From: JBMOLK01 sp049325575
GTDB lineage: Bacteria > Bacillota > Clostridia > Acetivibrionales > Acetivibrionaceae
DNA: 36,568 nucleotides
Assembly: GCA_049325575.1 (NCBI GenBank)
Contig: JBMOLK010000304.1
Coordinates: forward strand, 1-36,568
Reading direction: 5' to 3'
The translations under genes and the position numbers were made by a program. Shown in pieces: positions 23,990 through 31,492 of the stretch (position 1 is its first letter; each line of letters opens with the position of its first letter). Below the pieces are notes generated by a model. The model had not been told where the DNA came from and made no database searches. It was given only the letters and a program-made list of their open reading frames with translations.

Positions 23990-25181
23990 TAATTTCTACA
24001 GCTATAATACTATCCCTTGTAACTACCAAAACTTCTTTATTATTAAAAAACTGTACATCCTTTATCTCTGCCTTTGAATTATAATTTCCTATAAGCTTCC
24101 CGTTGGAATCTATAAAATAAACGTGACGTCCTGAACTCGCAGCAATAGTATTGTCATAAACCTTAATACTTTTAACCTCTTCTTTTATATGATAGTCCGC
24201 AACCTTCTTACCGTCACTATCCATAATCAAAACATCTGTCTTGTCTCCGCCAAAAACTCCTGTACTTTCCTCACTGCTAAGAGCTATAACAGGATATTTT
24301 CCTTTGACAATACCAGAGCTGTATATCTTACCCTTAACAATCCTGTGCCATTTTTCCTTCAAATCTTTTCCCAGAAGCACCACATCTGAATCACCCACAG
24401 CCAGTAGTACATCATCATTCAGGTACCATATTGAAGCAAATATACCCGTCTCTTTTGGTGGCCTTCCTGCCAGGACAGTCCCATAGATGTCTGTAATCTC
24501 GAGAACCGGCTTTATGTTTATACCCCCACTATCGATGCTGTTAATGAAAACCTTGTTGCCGGAAGGTGATACCATCGATGAAAGGATGAAATTTTCTGCC
24601 CGGCCTGCTGTAAAGTGGCTCATTCCCTGGCGATTAAACACTGTAACAGCTGCCCTGCACCTTTGCTCTTCATGAACCACCGAAACATAACCACTCTTAC
24701 TTATATCTGCATTTATTATGTTATTATCCAGCTTCTTTTCCCATTTCTTATCCTTGCCGCTAAATACATAAATATCTTTTCCTCCTATGTCTGCCACCAT
24801 CAAGTATGCCCCTGCTGACTTTATTAACGGTTTATTAAGCAGAACAGGAAAGGACCACTGCTCTTCGCCTTTTTTATCAAGGTACTTTATACTGTCCTTT
24901 GTACACTTTACAATATAGTTTTTATGTGTACCAAACACAGGATGCATATTTGCATCATACTTAATTTCATATGAGTTAATCTCATATTTGTCTTTTCCTT
25001 CTATGAAAAACTTGTTTTCTACCAGCTCTTTTAAACTTACACTCTTAAGGTCTATTCCTCGGCTGTTGAGGTAAGCTACAGCAGCAGTGCAGATTATAAT
25101 GATTACCAGCACAAAAAAAAGAAAGATATTCATCCCGTTGGATGCTTGTTCTACCTTGGCATTTTTTTCAGGGAAACCCAC
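23985..25181 (-). CDS. Membrane-anchored beta-propeller protein (DUF5711-like)
   Basis: Encodes 398 aa. After a short cytoplasmic N-terminus there is one hydrophobic anchor (about residues 18-40). The rest is extracytoplasmic with no further membrane segments. It shows repeated beta-strand units of the kind DSIKYLDKKGEEQWSF, DIYVFSGKDKKWEKK, DVVLLGKDLKEKWHR, DVLIMDSDGKKVADY and HVYFIDSNGKLIGNY, i.e. PQQ/WD-like propeller blades. This matches the DUF5711 architecture found in Clostridia; function unknown. The start is a GTG at 25181 with GGGGTGAAATAGA upstream. It lies between a YkvI-like transporter and a CvpA-family protein, which suggests an envelope role, but no catalytic residues can be named. 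Confidence 0.8.
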   Translation of the reverse strand: MGFPEKNAKVEQASNGMNIFLFFVLVIIIICTAAVAYLNSRGIDLKSVSLKELVENKFFIEGKDKYEINSYEIKYDANMHPVFGTHKNYIVKCTKDSIKYLDKKGEEQWSFPVLLNKPLIKSAGAYLMVADIGGKDIYVFSGKDKKWEKKLDNNIINADISKSGYVSVVHEEQRCRAAVTVFNRQGMSHFTAGRAENFILSSMVSPSGNKVFINSIDSGGINIKPVLEITDIYGTVLAGRPPKETGIFASIWYLNDDVLLAVGDSDVVLLGKDLKEKWHRIVKGKIYSSGIVKGKYPVIALSSEESTGVFGGDKTDVLIMDSDGKKVADYHIKEEVKSIKVYDNTIAASSGRHVYFIDSNGKLIGNYNSKAEIKDVQFFNNKEVLVVTRDSIIAVEIN

Positions 25182-25252
25182 TCTATTTCACCCCAGGCTC
25201 GTCTTTTGTATATTATTTATAGCTATTTTATCATATAAAATCACTTTTCACA

Positions 25253-26365
25253 TCAATTATTCTTCTTATTTGCAAAAAAGTTGCCCCTTCTTCTCATGAT
25301 TATGTTCCCCTTTAGCACTGCAGGTACAAGATTTAAGCCTTGCAGCAGTATCATAAATATCATAAACATACCCATGTACCCAAATATTGGATATATGGTT
25401 GAAATAAGTCCTGAAAACCCTATATTTGATAGAGGAATCGTAATGCTGCAGATCACCAGTATAACTATTTTCCTGCTTATTCTGACTTTGTTGCTGATTC
25501 TCTCAACAAATCCATATCCCGCAGTAACTGCAGATATGAACATGGCAAGAAGAAGCAAAAAAGTATAAAACTCTCCCAAGAGTGAACTGTATCTGTGCAC
25601 TATACCAAGAACCGGAAGATCGTTGGATATTACATCAGGGTAGAACATATAAAGTGCAAAATTTAATATAATGGCAATTAAACTTAGCATAATACCTCCG
25701 AGTATCCCGCCAACTGCTGCTACTCTTCTGCTTTTAAGATATGGAAGCAAACTGCACATAACAACGACTGCAATAATACTGTTATAACTTACATAAAGCA
25801 GTGATGAGAAGAACCAGTTGTGGGTTATACCGGCAAGACTTCCTGTGGTGCCAAATACAGAGATATCTTTATTAATAATTATGTAAAGCCCTACGCCCAA
25901 AATGCCAAATATGAGTACAGGGGTCACAAAAGAGCTTAACGTTATAATACCCTTGATATCCGTCAAGAAAGCAATCATGCATGAAATTGCAACGAGAAGT
26001 ACTGCACAATGTAAAGGTATATTAATCTTATCCGATACAATACTCCCTGCCCCTGCAACCATAATGCAAAGAACTGATGCCATAAAAAGCGTGACCATTA
26101 TTTCCATAACCCAACCGAGAAACCATCCAACAGTTGGAAACAGAAACTCTTCATAGTTTCTTATTCTTTCCTTGTGTACTTTGCTTAAAACAATATAACC
26201 TATCAATGCAAACAATATACCTGCTAAAACAATACCATAAAAACCACCTTCATAGTATACCGAAAAAAACTGCATGATCTCCTGGCCTGAAGCAAATCCC
26301 GCACCAATAATAGTTGCCATATATATACACGCAACTTTAAAAATATCTCTAACTTCACTAAACAA
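25253..26365 (-). CDS. YkvI-family integral membrane protein
   Basis: Encodes 370 aa with about ten hydrophobic segments. The first, KVACIYMATIIGAGFASGQEIMQFF, has a broken helix with Gly-rich GAGFASGQE, the pattern of APC/LeuT-fold transporters. The family (YkvI, COG3949) is annotated as membrane protein or putative transporter; its substrate is unknown. The C-terminus is basic (MRRRGNFFANKKNN). Two in-frame ATGs lie upstream (26398, 26383), but the only Shine-Dalgarno, TTAGGAG, sits 8 nt before a TTG at 26365, so I call that start. That ribosome site lies within the 3' arm of a long hairpin (26369-26420). If an upstream ATG is used, the protein is 6 or 11 residues longer. Confidence 0.78.
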   Translation of the reverse strand: MFSEVRDIFKVACIYMATIIGAGFASGQEIMQFFSVYYEGGFYGIVLAGILFALIGYIVLSKVHKERIRNYEEFLFPTVGWFLGWVMEIMVTLFMASVLCIMVAGAGSIVSDKINIPLHCAVLLVAISCMIAFLTDIKGIITLSSFVTPVLIFGILGVGLYIIINKDISVFGTTGSLAGITHNWFFSSLLYVSYNSIIAVVVMCSLLPYLKSRRVAAVGGILGGIMLSLIAIILNFALYMFYPDVISNDLPVLGIVHRYSSLLGEFYTFLLLLAMFISAVTAGYGFVERISNKVRISRKIVILVICSITIPLSNIGFSGLISTIYPIFGYMGMFMIFMILLQGLNLVPAVLKGNIIMRRRGNFFANKKNN

Positions 26366-26368
26366 AAT

Positions 26369-26420
26369 AACAACTCCTAACATAGAATAATCGCCCATAT
26401 AATTCTATGTTGGAGTTGTT
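26369..26420 (-). terminator. Long hairpin overlapping the ribosome site of the YkvI-like gene
   Basis: Arms 26369-26388 and 26402-26420 pair over 19 bp with one bulged base and a 13-nt loop. In the minus transcript the 3' arm contains the AGGAG ribosome site of the YkvI-like gene. The following TTGTTATTTTG is T-rich. It could be the terminator of the upstream ABC operon, a translational block on the YkvI-like gene, or both. Confidence 0.6.
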
Positions 26421-26476
26421 TTACAAATTACAATTTGAGAACAACCTCTCAAAATTAAGTTTATCTGATATTGAAT

Positions 26477-27865
26477 CTAATCTTTCTTCTCTAAAAGCTG
26501 CATCAACTTATCATATGCCTTTCTTGGACCCTCTGATGCATCAAAGGCATCTTTTTTTACTATCATACCTGTAAATTCACCGTTCTTCATGGCATAGTAG
26601 GTCTTATCATCCTTAGGTATAAACCCTATGGTAACCTTACCCGGAGCTCTGTTCAAGTGATACGTTATGGAGATTTCAGAAGTACCTGAAGGCACTGCTT
26701 CAGGCTGTATCTCACTGGCACTTATGCTTATAAGTGACCTGTAGTAAGCCCTAAACTCTGACTCCCCTTCTTTTCCTTTTTCCATCACGTCTTTTCCGTT
26801 AATATAAAATTTGTCTTTAGTCTTGTCACCTTCAGCCGTATCATCTTTAACCTTCTCCATCTTTAGTTTGATCACCTTTTGATCAATATTGACTTCTACA
26901 TCTGTTACATCATCAATATTTGGTGCGTATACCAAGCCCTCTATCATCTCAATTAAAGGCATATCAAGAAAACCTAATGAATTGGGATTTATGGTAAATA
27001 CTTCACTGGTACCTTCTACTATAGCGTAAGTTTCAGAGTTTTTTTCCTTCTCTGCTCCCATTAACACTTTAACTCTTTCATTGGCTGTAGCAGCTTCAAA
27101 AACATATAAAGGCTTATCCAGGCCGTACTTACTCAAGTCTTTTGCATCTTCTTCAATAAAGTTTGTAACACTTGCTCTGACAACAGACTCTAAAGCTGTA
27201 TTTAGCCTCACCATATTGATATTTGTCTCTATGGGCTCAGTTAAAGCCCATCCTTTATCAGCCAATTTCTTAACTCTGAAAACCACTTTGCCATCTTTGT
27301 TCAAAGCAAACTCTGTTACGTCTGCCGACGTACCCTCCAACAAATATCTGTTCTTAAGATCATTTTTAGATGTCTTGAGAATAGTTCCGACAAAGTGGTC
27401 TATGGTATAAACAGTATTATTGTCCTTCTTCTTAATATAATAACCTTGTTTAGTAGGGGTCTCATCTCCTATTTCTACTGCAGCCACAGTGCCGTCAGAA
27501 ATTTTTACCGATATGCCAACCGGCTTATCGAGACCATATTTATTCAAGTCTTTTGCATCCTCTTCTATAACCCTTTGAGCAAAGAGATCGGTTATATTTG
27601 AAGCTATACTATCAATCTGTACATTATCGAAATTAAACTTATTCTCGTTTGCCATCTCCCATTCCGTACCGTTCTTTTTAAAGACAAACCTTCCTTCACC
27701 AGTCTCAACAGTCAATTCCTGGACCGTTTCCTTATCAAGCTTTACAAGTTCTATTTTCCCTGTATCATCAGCTTTGGTACTAAACCTTGCACCAAGCAGG
27801 AAATATGCACCTATTAGAACGGCCAATACAGCTACAAGAATAATTACATTCCTGTACAATCTCAT
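26477..27865 (-). CDS. DUF4340 domain protein of a Gld-like ABC system
   Basis: Encodes 462 aa. One N-terminal transmembrane anchor (about residues 6-24) is followed by a large extracytoplasmic part. Two repeats are visible, each with the signature IEEDAKDL-(N/S)-KYGLDKP, preceded by short beta strands around VKLDKETVQELTVETGEG and WALTEPIETNI. This is the DUF4340 domain, often the last partner of GldG-like ABC operons in bacteria; its function is unknown. The ATG at 27865 overlaps the TGA of the GldG-like gene (ATGA, 27862-27865), with AAGGAGGAGGCATCT upstream, so the two are translationally coupled. It ends the four-gene operon; a long hairpin follows. Confidence 0.87.
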   Translation of the reverse strand: MRLYRNVIILVAVLAVLIGAYFLLGARFSTKADDTGKIELVKLDKETVQELTVETGEGRFVFKKNGTEWEMANENKFNFDNVQIDSIASNITDLFAQRVIEEDAKDLNKYGLDKPVGISVKISDGTVAAVEIGDETPTKQGYYIKKKDNNTVYTIDHFVGTILKTSKNDLKNRYLLEGTSADVTEFALNKDGKVVFRVKKLADKGWALTEPIETNINMVRLNTALESVVRASVTNFIEEDAKDLSKYGLDKPLYVFEAATANERVKVLMGAEKEKNSETYAIVEGTSEVFTINPNSLGFLDMPLIEMIEGLVYAPNIDDVTDVEVNIDQKVIKLKMEKVKDDTAEGDKTKDKFYINGKDVMEKGKEGESEFRAYYRSLISISASEIQPEAVPSGTSEISITYHLNRAPGKVTIGFIPKDDKTYYAMKNGEFTGMIVKKDAFDASEGPRKAYDKLMQLLEKKD

Positions 27866-29289
27866 AGATGCCTCCTCCTTAACCAAATAATAATACCTAA
27901 TGCAGCTACTAAAAGCGGTAACCCGAGAACTGTTGCTATTACAATTATTCTTGCATTAAATCCGCTAAGAGAAACTGAATCAACCGTTGAGCTTTTGGGA
28001 ACTATGAATACATCATTGGATTTATCATGCATCCAATCCACAGATAACCCTAAAATCTGCATATTGTACTGCGAATAAGGATAATACTTCTCAAAAGCCT
28101 CATCAGTTATAAAGTAGCTGTTTCCTATTACTACAACCTTTGAAGTAATAGCGCTTTTATACTCCGCAGCAAGTGCTATATCAAGAGGTCCATGATTTTC
28201 CTCATCTTCGCCGCCTCCGAATGGCTGTCCTACAGCAGCTTCACTTGTAGTCAACAGAGGTAAAATGGTTAAAGGATCTTTGTCATTTCTAAGAGTTTTC
28301 AAGCTTCTTGATTCCGGCATAATAACCGTAAAACGACTTAAGTCCTGACCATTATTTATATCATGAGGTTTTACATCAGGTACTATATCGTAAGGTCTGT
28401 TTGCAACATGTCTTTGTGGATTATTTTCAATAACTTTGTCATAATTTAACGCAATGTTGTATTCAGCCAGAACACTTTCAAACTGGGTGAACTTCTTGTC
28501 GGAATTATCAGGATCAAACAAGAATACCGCATTACCGCCATTCTTTAGATATTCACTTATTTTATTTTTTTCATCTACTGAAAGGTCTGTCTTTGGGGAT
28601 GCAGAAATTAAGATGTTTGCATCCTCCGGCACCTTGTTTTCAACAGTAAGGTTAACTTTCTTTACTGTATAGTTATTGTTTTCCAACACCTTCTTAAGGT
28701 TTGTGTAGTCTTTCTCAAGACTTCCTGCATTCGGACCCTCAAGGAAATATATTGTTGGAGTTTTATCACTTGTAACGTACTTAATTGCACCTGTGACAGC
28801 CTGTTCACCTAAAAACATCTGTGGTCCGTAATAATCCTGCTGAAAAATATCAGGTGCAGTAATTTTTCTAACCTTACTTCCGCTCTTTACTATAATTTCA
28901 TCTCTTTTAAGTGCCATTGTCCCCTCTTTATCAAAATCCCTTACAACATTAGGATTTTTGTCGGGATCAATATAACTCACTTTTACCTTATCATACTTAT
29001 CATACTTATCCAGAAATTCTACAACCAAAAATCCAGCGTCCATTTCTTCTATTGTATCTCTATCACTAAGCATTATAATTTCGACATCTTTGTCAAGATT
29101 TTTGAGTATGGTTTTGGTTTGATCTCCTATCGAATACATCTTATTCGGTGTCATATCCCATTTCACATTAACCTTCTCTGCTATAAAATTAACGGCTAGC
29201 GTTATTCCAATAACTAATACTGCCATAAATAAGGCAATGGTACTGTATTTAAAATTCTTACTTCCTAAAAACCCAAAAATATTCTTCAT
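27862..29289 (-). CDS. GldG-like ABC auxiliary protein
   Basis: Encodes 475 aa. The architecture is that of GldG/ABC-type auxiliary proteins: an N-terminal membrane helix (about residues 16-36), a large extracytoplasmic region beginning KWDMTPNKMYSIGDQTKTILKNLDKDVEIIML, and a C-terminal helix followed by the basic tail WLRRRHL. The KMYSIGDQT motif is typical of the family. Its fold resembles GATase1-like domains without catalytic residues I could identify. The ATG at 29289 has AGGGGTGATAAAC upstream; a GTG three codons earlier overlapping the permease stop is an alternative. In gliding Bacteroidetes such proteins belong to the Gld motility/secretion system, but clostridia do not glide that way, so a different role is likely. 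Confidence 0.85.
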   Translation of the reverse strand: MKNIFGFLGSKNFKYSTIALFMAVLVIGITLAVNFIAEKVNVKWDMTPNKMYSIGDQTKTILKNLDKDVEIIMLSDRDTIEEMDAGFLVVEFLDKYDKYDKVKVSYIDPDKNPNVVRDFDKEGTMALKRDEIIVKSGSKVRKITAPDIFQQDYYGPQMFLGEQAVTGAIKYVTSDKTPTIYFLEGPNAGSLEKDYTNLKKVLENNNYTVKKVNLTVENKVPEDANILISASPKTDLSVDEKNKISEYLKNGGNAVFLFDPDNSDKKFTQFESVLAEYNIALNYDKVIENNPQRHVANRPYDIVPDVKPHDINNGQDLSRFTVIMPESRSLKTLRNDKDPLTILPLLTTSEAAVGQPFGGGEDEENHGPLDIALAAEYKSAITSKVVVIGNSYFITDEAFEKYYPYSQYNMQILGLSVDWMHDKSNDVFIVPKSSTVDSVSLSGFNARIIVIATVLGLPLLVAALGIIIWLRRRHL

Positions 29290-29294
29290 GTTTA

Positions 29295-30023
29295 TCACCC
29301 CTGACTCCAGCGCCTTTTTTCTATAACAATCATTGCTAAAGCAATCAGTACCCCTGTAACACTTAAAAAGAAAATAAAATCCTTTAAGTTAAATATACCT
29401 TGTACAAACTGCTTGAACCTTTCATATAAAGATAGTCTCTCTATAAACTGAAACAAAAGCCCGTTCAATATTTCTTTAAACAAAAACTTTATACTGTCTA
29501 TAAGCAGAATAAAGAATAAACCAACAGTACCTAACACAGCAGCAATTATCTGATTCTCCGTAATAGATGAAGTAAAAAGCCCAAAAGCTACAAACGAAGC
29601 TCCAATAAGTATATACCCTATATAGCTCGAAACTGCAGTTATTACGTTTATATTACCTGTAAAAGATACAACAATAGGATAGATTACGGTTAAAGCTGTC
29701 ATCGTCAAAAACACTGTAAGTGCCGCAAGGTATTTACCAATTACTATTCCACCTACATTTACAGGTGAAGTCATCAATAGAACCTCCGTCCCACTCTTTC
29801 TTTCTTCTGCAAAGATTCTCATGGTAAGTATAGGAATTAGCATAACAAGCCAAAAGCTCATAAAGTAAAGTCGAGCACCGAATAAAAATTGGGTTGACCC
29901 CTGCGGTGACATAATATCGTTTAGAAAAAATATTGAAAATACGAACATATAAATCCCGGATAAAACATATGCTAAAGGGGAATAAAAATAGGTACGAAGC
30001 TCCCTTTTATAAACCGACAACAT
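29295..30023 (-). CDS. ABC-2 type permease (GldF-like)
   Basis: Encodes 242 aa with about six membrane segments. It opens with VYKRELRTYFYSPLAYVLSGIYMFVFSIFF, the ABC-2 permease signature, and has the cytoplasmic EERKSGTEVLLMTSPVNVGGIVIGKYLAA coupling segment typical of GldF/NosY-type permeases. The ATG at 30023 is chosen because AGGAGGT lies 8 nt before it; a TTG three codons upstream abuts that site. One base separates it from the ATPase stop, and its own stop is 5 nt from the next gene's ATG. It should form the membrane channel partner of the upstream ATPase. Substrate unknown. Confidence 0.9.
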   Translation of the reverse strand: MLSVYKRELRTYFYSPLAYVLSGIYMFVFSIFFLNDIMSPQGSTQFLFGARLYFMSFWLVMLIPILTMRIFAEERKSGTEVLLMTSPVNVGGIVIGKYLAALTVFLTMTALTVIYPIVVSFTGNINVITAVSSYIGYILIGASFVAFGLFTSSITENQIIAAVLGTVGLFFILLIDSIKFLFKEILNGLLFQFIERLSLYERFKQFVQGIFNLKDFIFFLSVTGVLIALAMIVIEKRRWSQG

Positions 30024-30024
30024 A

Positions 30025-31044
30025 TTATTCAACCTCCTGTTCTTCCACTGTGGTTACCTCTTCCGCAGTTTCCTGCGGCGAATCCTTCTTGTCAACCACT
30101 GCCACATTTTTATCCTTTGAAGTAAGCTGCAGGAATATATCTTCCAGTGACATTCCTGTAGACTTCAGCTCCAGTATAGGATAGCCAAGCTTTGCAAGAG
30201 CAAAGAATATTGGCCTTCTAACATCTAAATCCTTATCGGAATCTACTATATATTCAAAAACATCATCCTCTTTCTGTCCCATTACATCCGCACGTTTGAC
30301 ACCGTAAACGGTCTTTAATGTATCGAGTACAGAGCTCTTCGGTCCGGCAATTTTAATGGAGAAGCTGGTTGACTTACCCATGTTTTTAGAGAGGTTTTCA
30401 GGTGTGTCTATAGCAACTATCCGTCCCTTGTTTATTATAACAACACGTTCGCAAACAGCACTTACTTCCTGAAGTATATGAGAACTGAATATTATTGTAT
30501 GTTCCTTCCCCAGATCCTTAATCAGCTTTCTGAATTCTATGATCTGATTGGGGTCAAGCCCAACCGTAGGCTCGTCCAAAATAAGAACATCAGGATTCCC
30601 AATAAGAGCCTGGGCAACGCCAACCCTTTGCTTATATCCTTTTGACAGATTTTTAATAAGCCTTTTCCTGACATCAGTAACCTTTACCAGATCCATAATA
30701 TTGGATATATGGCTTTTCTTGTTTTTGCTTTCAACCTTCTTTAAATCGCTGACAAAGCTTAGGTACTCCTGAACTGTCATGTCGGTATAAAGCGGCGGAA
30801 TTTCAGGCAAATACCCGATACGCTTTTTAACTTCCTTAGGCTCCTGTGCTATGTCATAGCCACATACCTTTACAGTCCCGTCAGTAGAAGGTAAATATCC
30901 TGTTATCATGTTCATGGTAGTAGACTTACCCGCTCCGTTCGGCCCCAGAAAGCCAAGTATTTCTCCTTTTTCAACCGTAAAATTCAGGCTGTCAACAGCT
31001 TTTATTTGACCATAATGCTTAGTCAAATTCTGTATTTCAATCAT
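30025..31044 (-). CDS. ABC transporter ATP-binding protein (GldA-like)
   Basis: Encodes 339 aa. The nucleotide-binding domain shows Walker A GPNGAGKST (residues 34-42), Q-loop region GYLPEIPPLY, signature LSKGYKQRVG (133-142) and Walker B VLILDEP (153-159), with the H-loop His in IIFSSHIL. About 100 residues follow, a DUF4162-like extension, ending in a very acidic tail (ETAEEVTTVEEQEVE). The start at 31044 has GGGAGGGGAGAAACCAG in front. It heads the four-gene operon and would energise the ABC-2 permease. A strong promoter lies about 290 nt upstream. Confidence 0.93.
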   Translation of the reverse strand: MIEIQNLTKHYGQIKAVDSLNFTVEKGEILGFLGPNGAGKSTTMNMITGYLPSTDGTVKVCGYDIAQEPKEVKKRIGYLPEIPPLYTDMTVQEYLSFVSDLKKVESKNKKSHISNIMDLVKVTDVRKRLIKNLSKGYKQRVGVAQALIGNPDVLILDEPTVGLDPNQIIEFRKLIKDLGKEHTIIFSSHILQEVSAVCERVVIINKGRIVAIDTPENLSKNMGKSTSFSIKIAGPKSSVLDTLKTVYGVKRADVMGQKEDDVFEYIVDSDKDLDVRRPIFFALAKLGYPILELKSTGMSLEDIFLQLTSKDKNVAVVDKKDSPQETAEEVTTVEEQEVE

Positions 31045-31327
31045 CTGGTTTCTCCCCTCCCGTTTGTTATATCCTAAAACGACAAAACACAATTCTATTA
31101 TCTTAAATTTATTTTAATAAATTGTGAACAAATTGTAACTAATCGTAAAAATTTAGATGAAACCTACCTGCGACGAAAAATCCATCCGAGTATAAGTCAA
31201 GTTCAAAAAAGTTAGAGAAAGTGTCTATATTAGCTGACATTATTATTAAATCAGCTGCTGATACGAAGATATTGCTTATTTGAGCCTGACCTTGTCTAAA
31301 CTAAATTGTATAACCAGGCACTAGCAT
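31045..31327 (-). other. 280-nt leader of the Gld-like ABC operon
   Basis: The stretch between the promoter at 31328-31356 and the ATPase start holds no strong hairpin or recognised riboswitch. On the minus strand it contains an open frame of 53 codons (31139-31300) with an ATG at 31240. The 33 residues from there (FELDLYSDGFFVAGRFHLN in the middle) have a protein-like composition, but there is no ribosome site. It may be a chance frame or the tail of a decayed gene. Confidence 0.35.
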
Positions 31328-31356
31328 ATTATATAGCTTTTTGAGTTTCTTTTCAA
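31328..31356 (-). promoter_or_regulatory. Sigma-A promoter of the Gld-like ABC operon
   Basis: On the minus strand TTGAAA (31351-31356), a 17-nt spacer and a perfect TATAAT (31328-31333). Transcription should start near 31320. Confidence 0.78.
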
Positions 31357-31411
31357 GTTTTATTTGCCCTTCAGTTCTCCCATATACTAATAAACTCTAA
31401 TGCCCTGTACG

Positions 31412-31465
31412 AAAAACACCGGCTAATGTGGTTTCCTTTTAAAAAGAGTACCTCATCAACCGGTG
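31412..31465 (-). terminator. Intrinsic terminator after the dockerin/RCC1 gene
   Basis: CACCGG and CCGGTG (31460-31465 with 31417-31422) extend into a further six pairs and a GGT/ACC block. Five Ts follow on the minus strand (31412-31416). It lies about 30 nt past the stop codon. Confidence 0.87.
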
Positions 31466-31492
31466 CTTAATATTTTCAGCCTGAAGCTTGAC

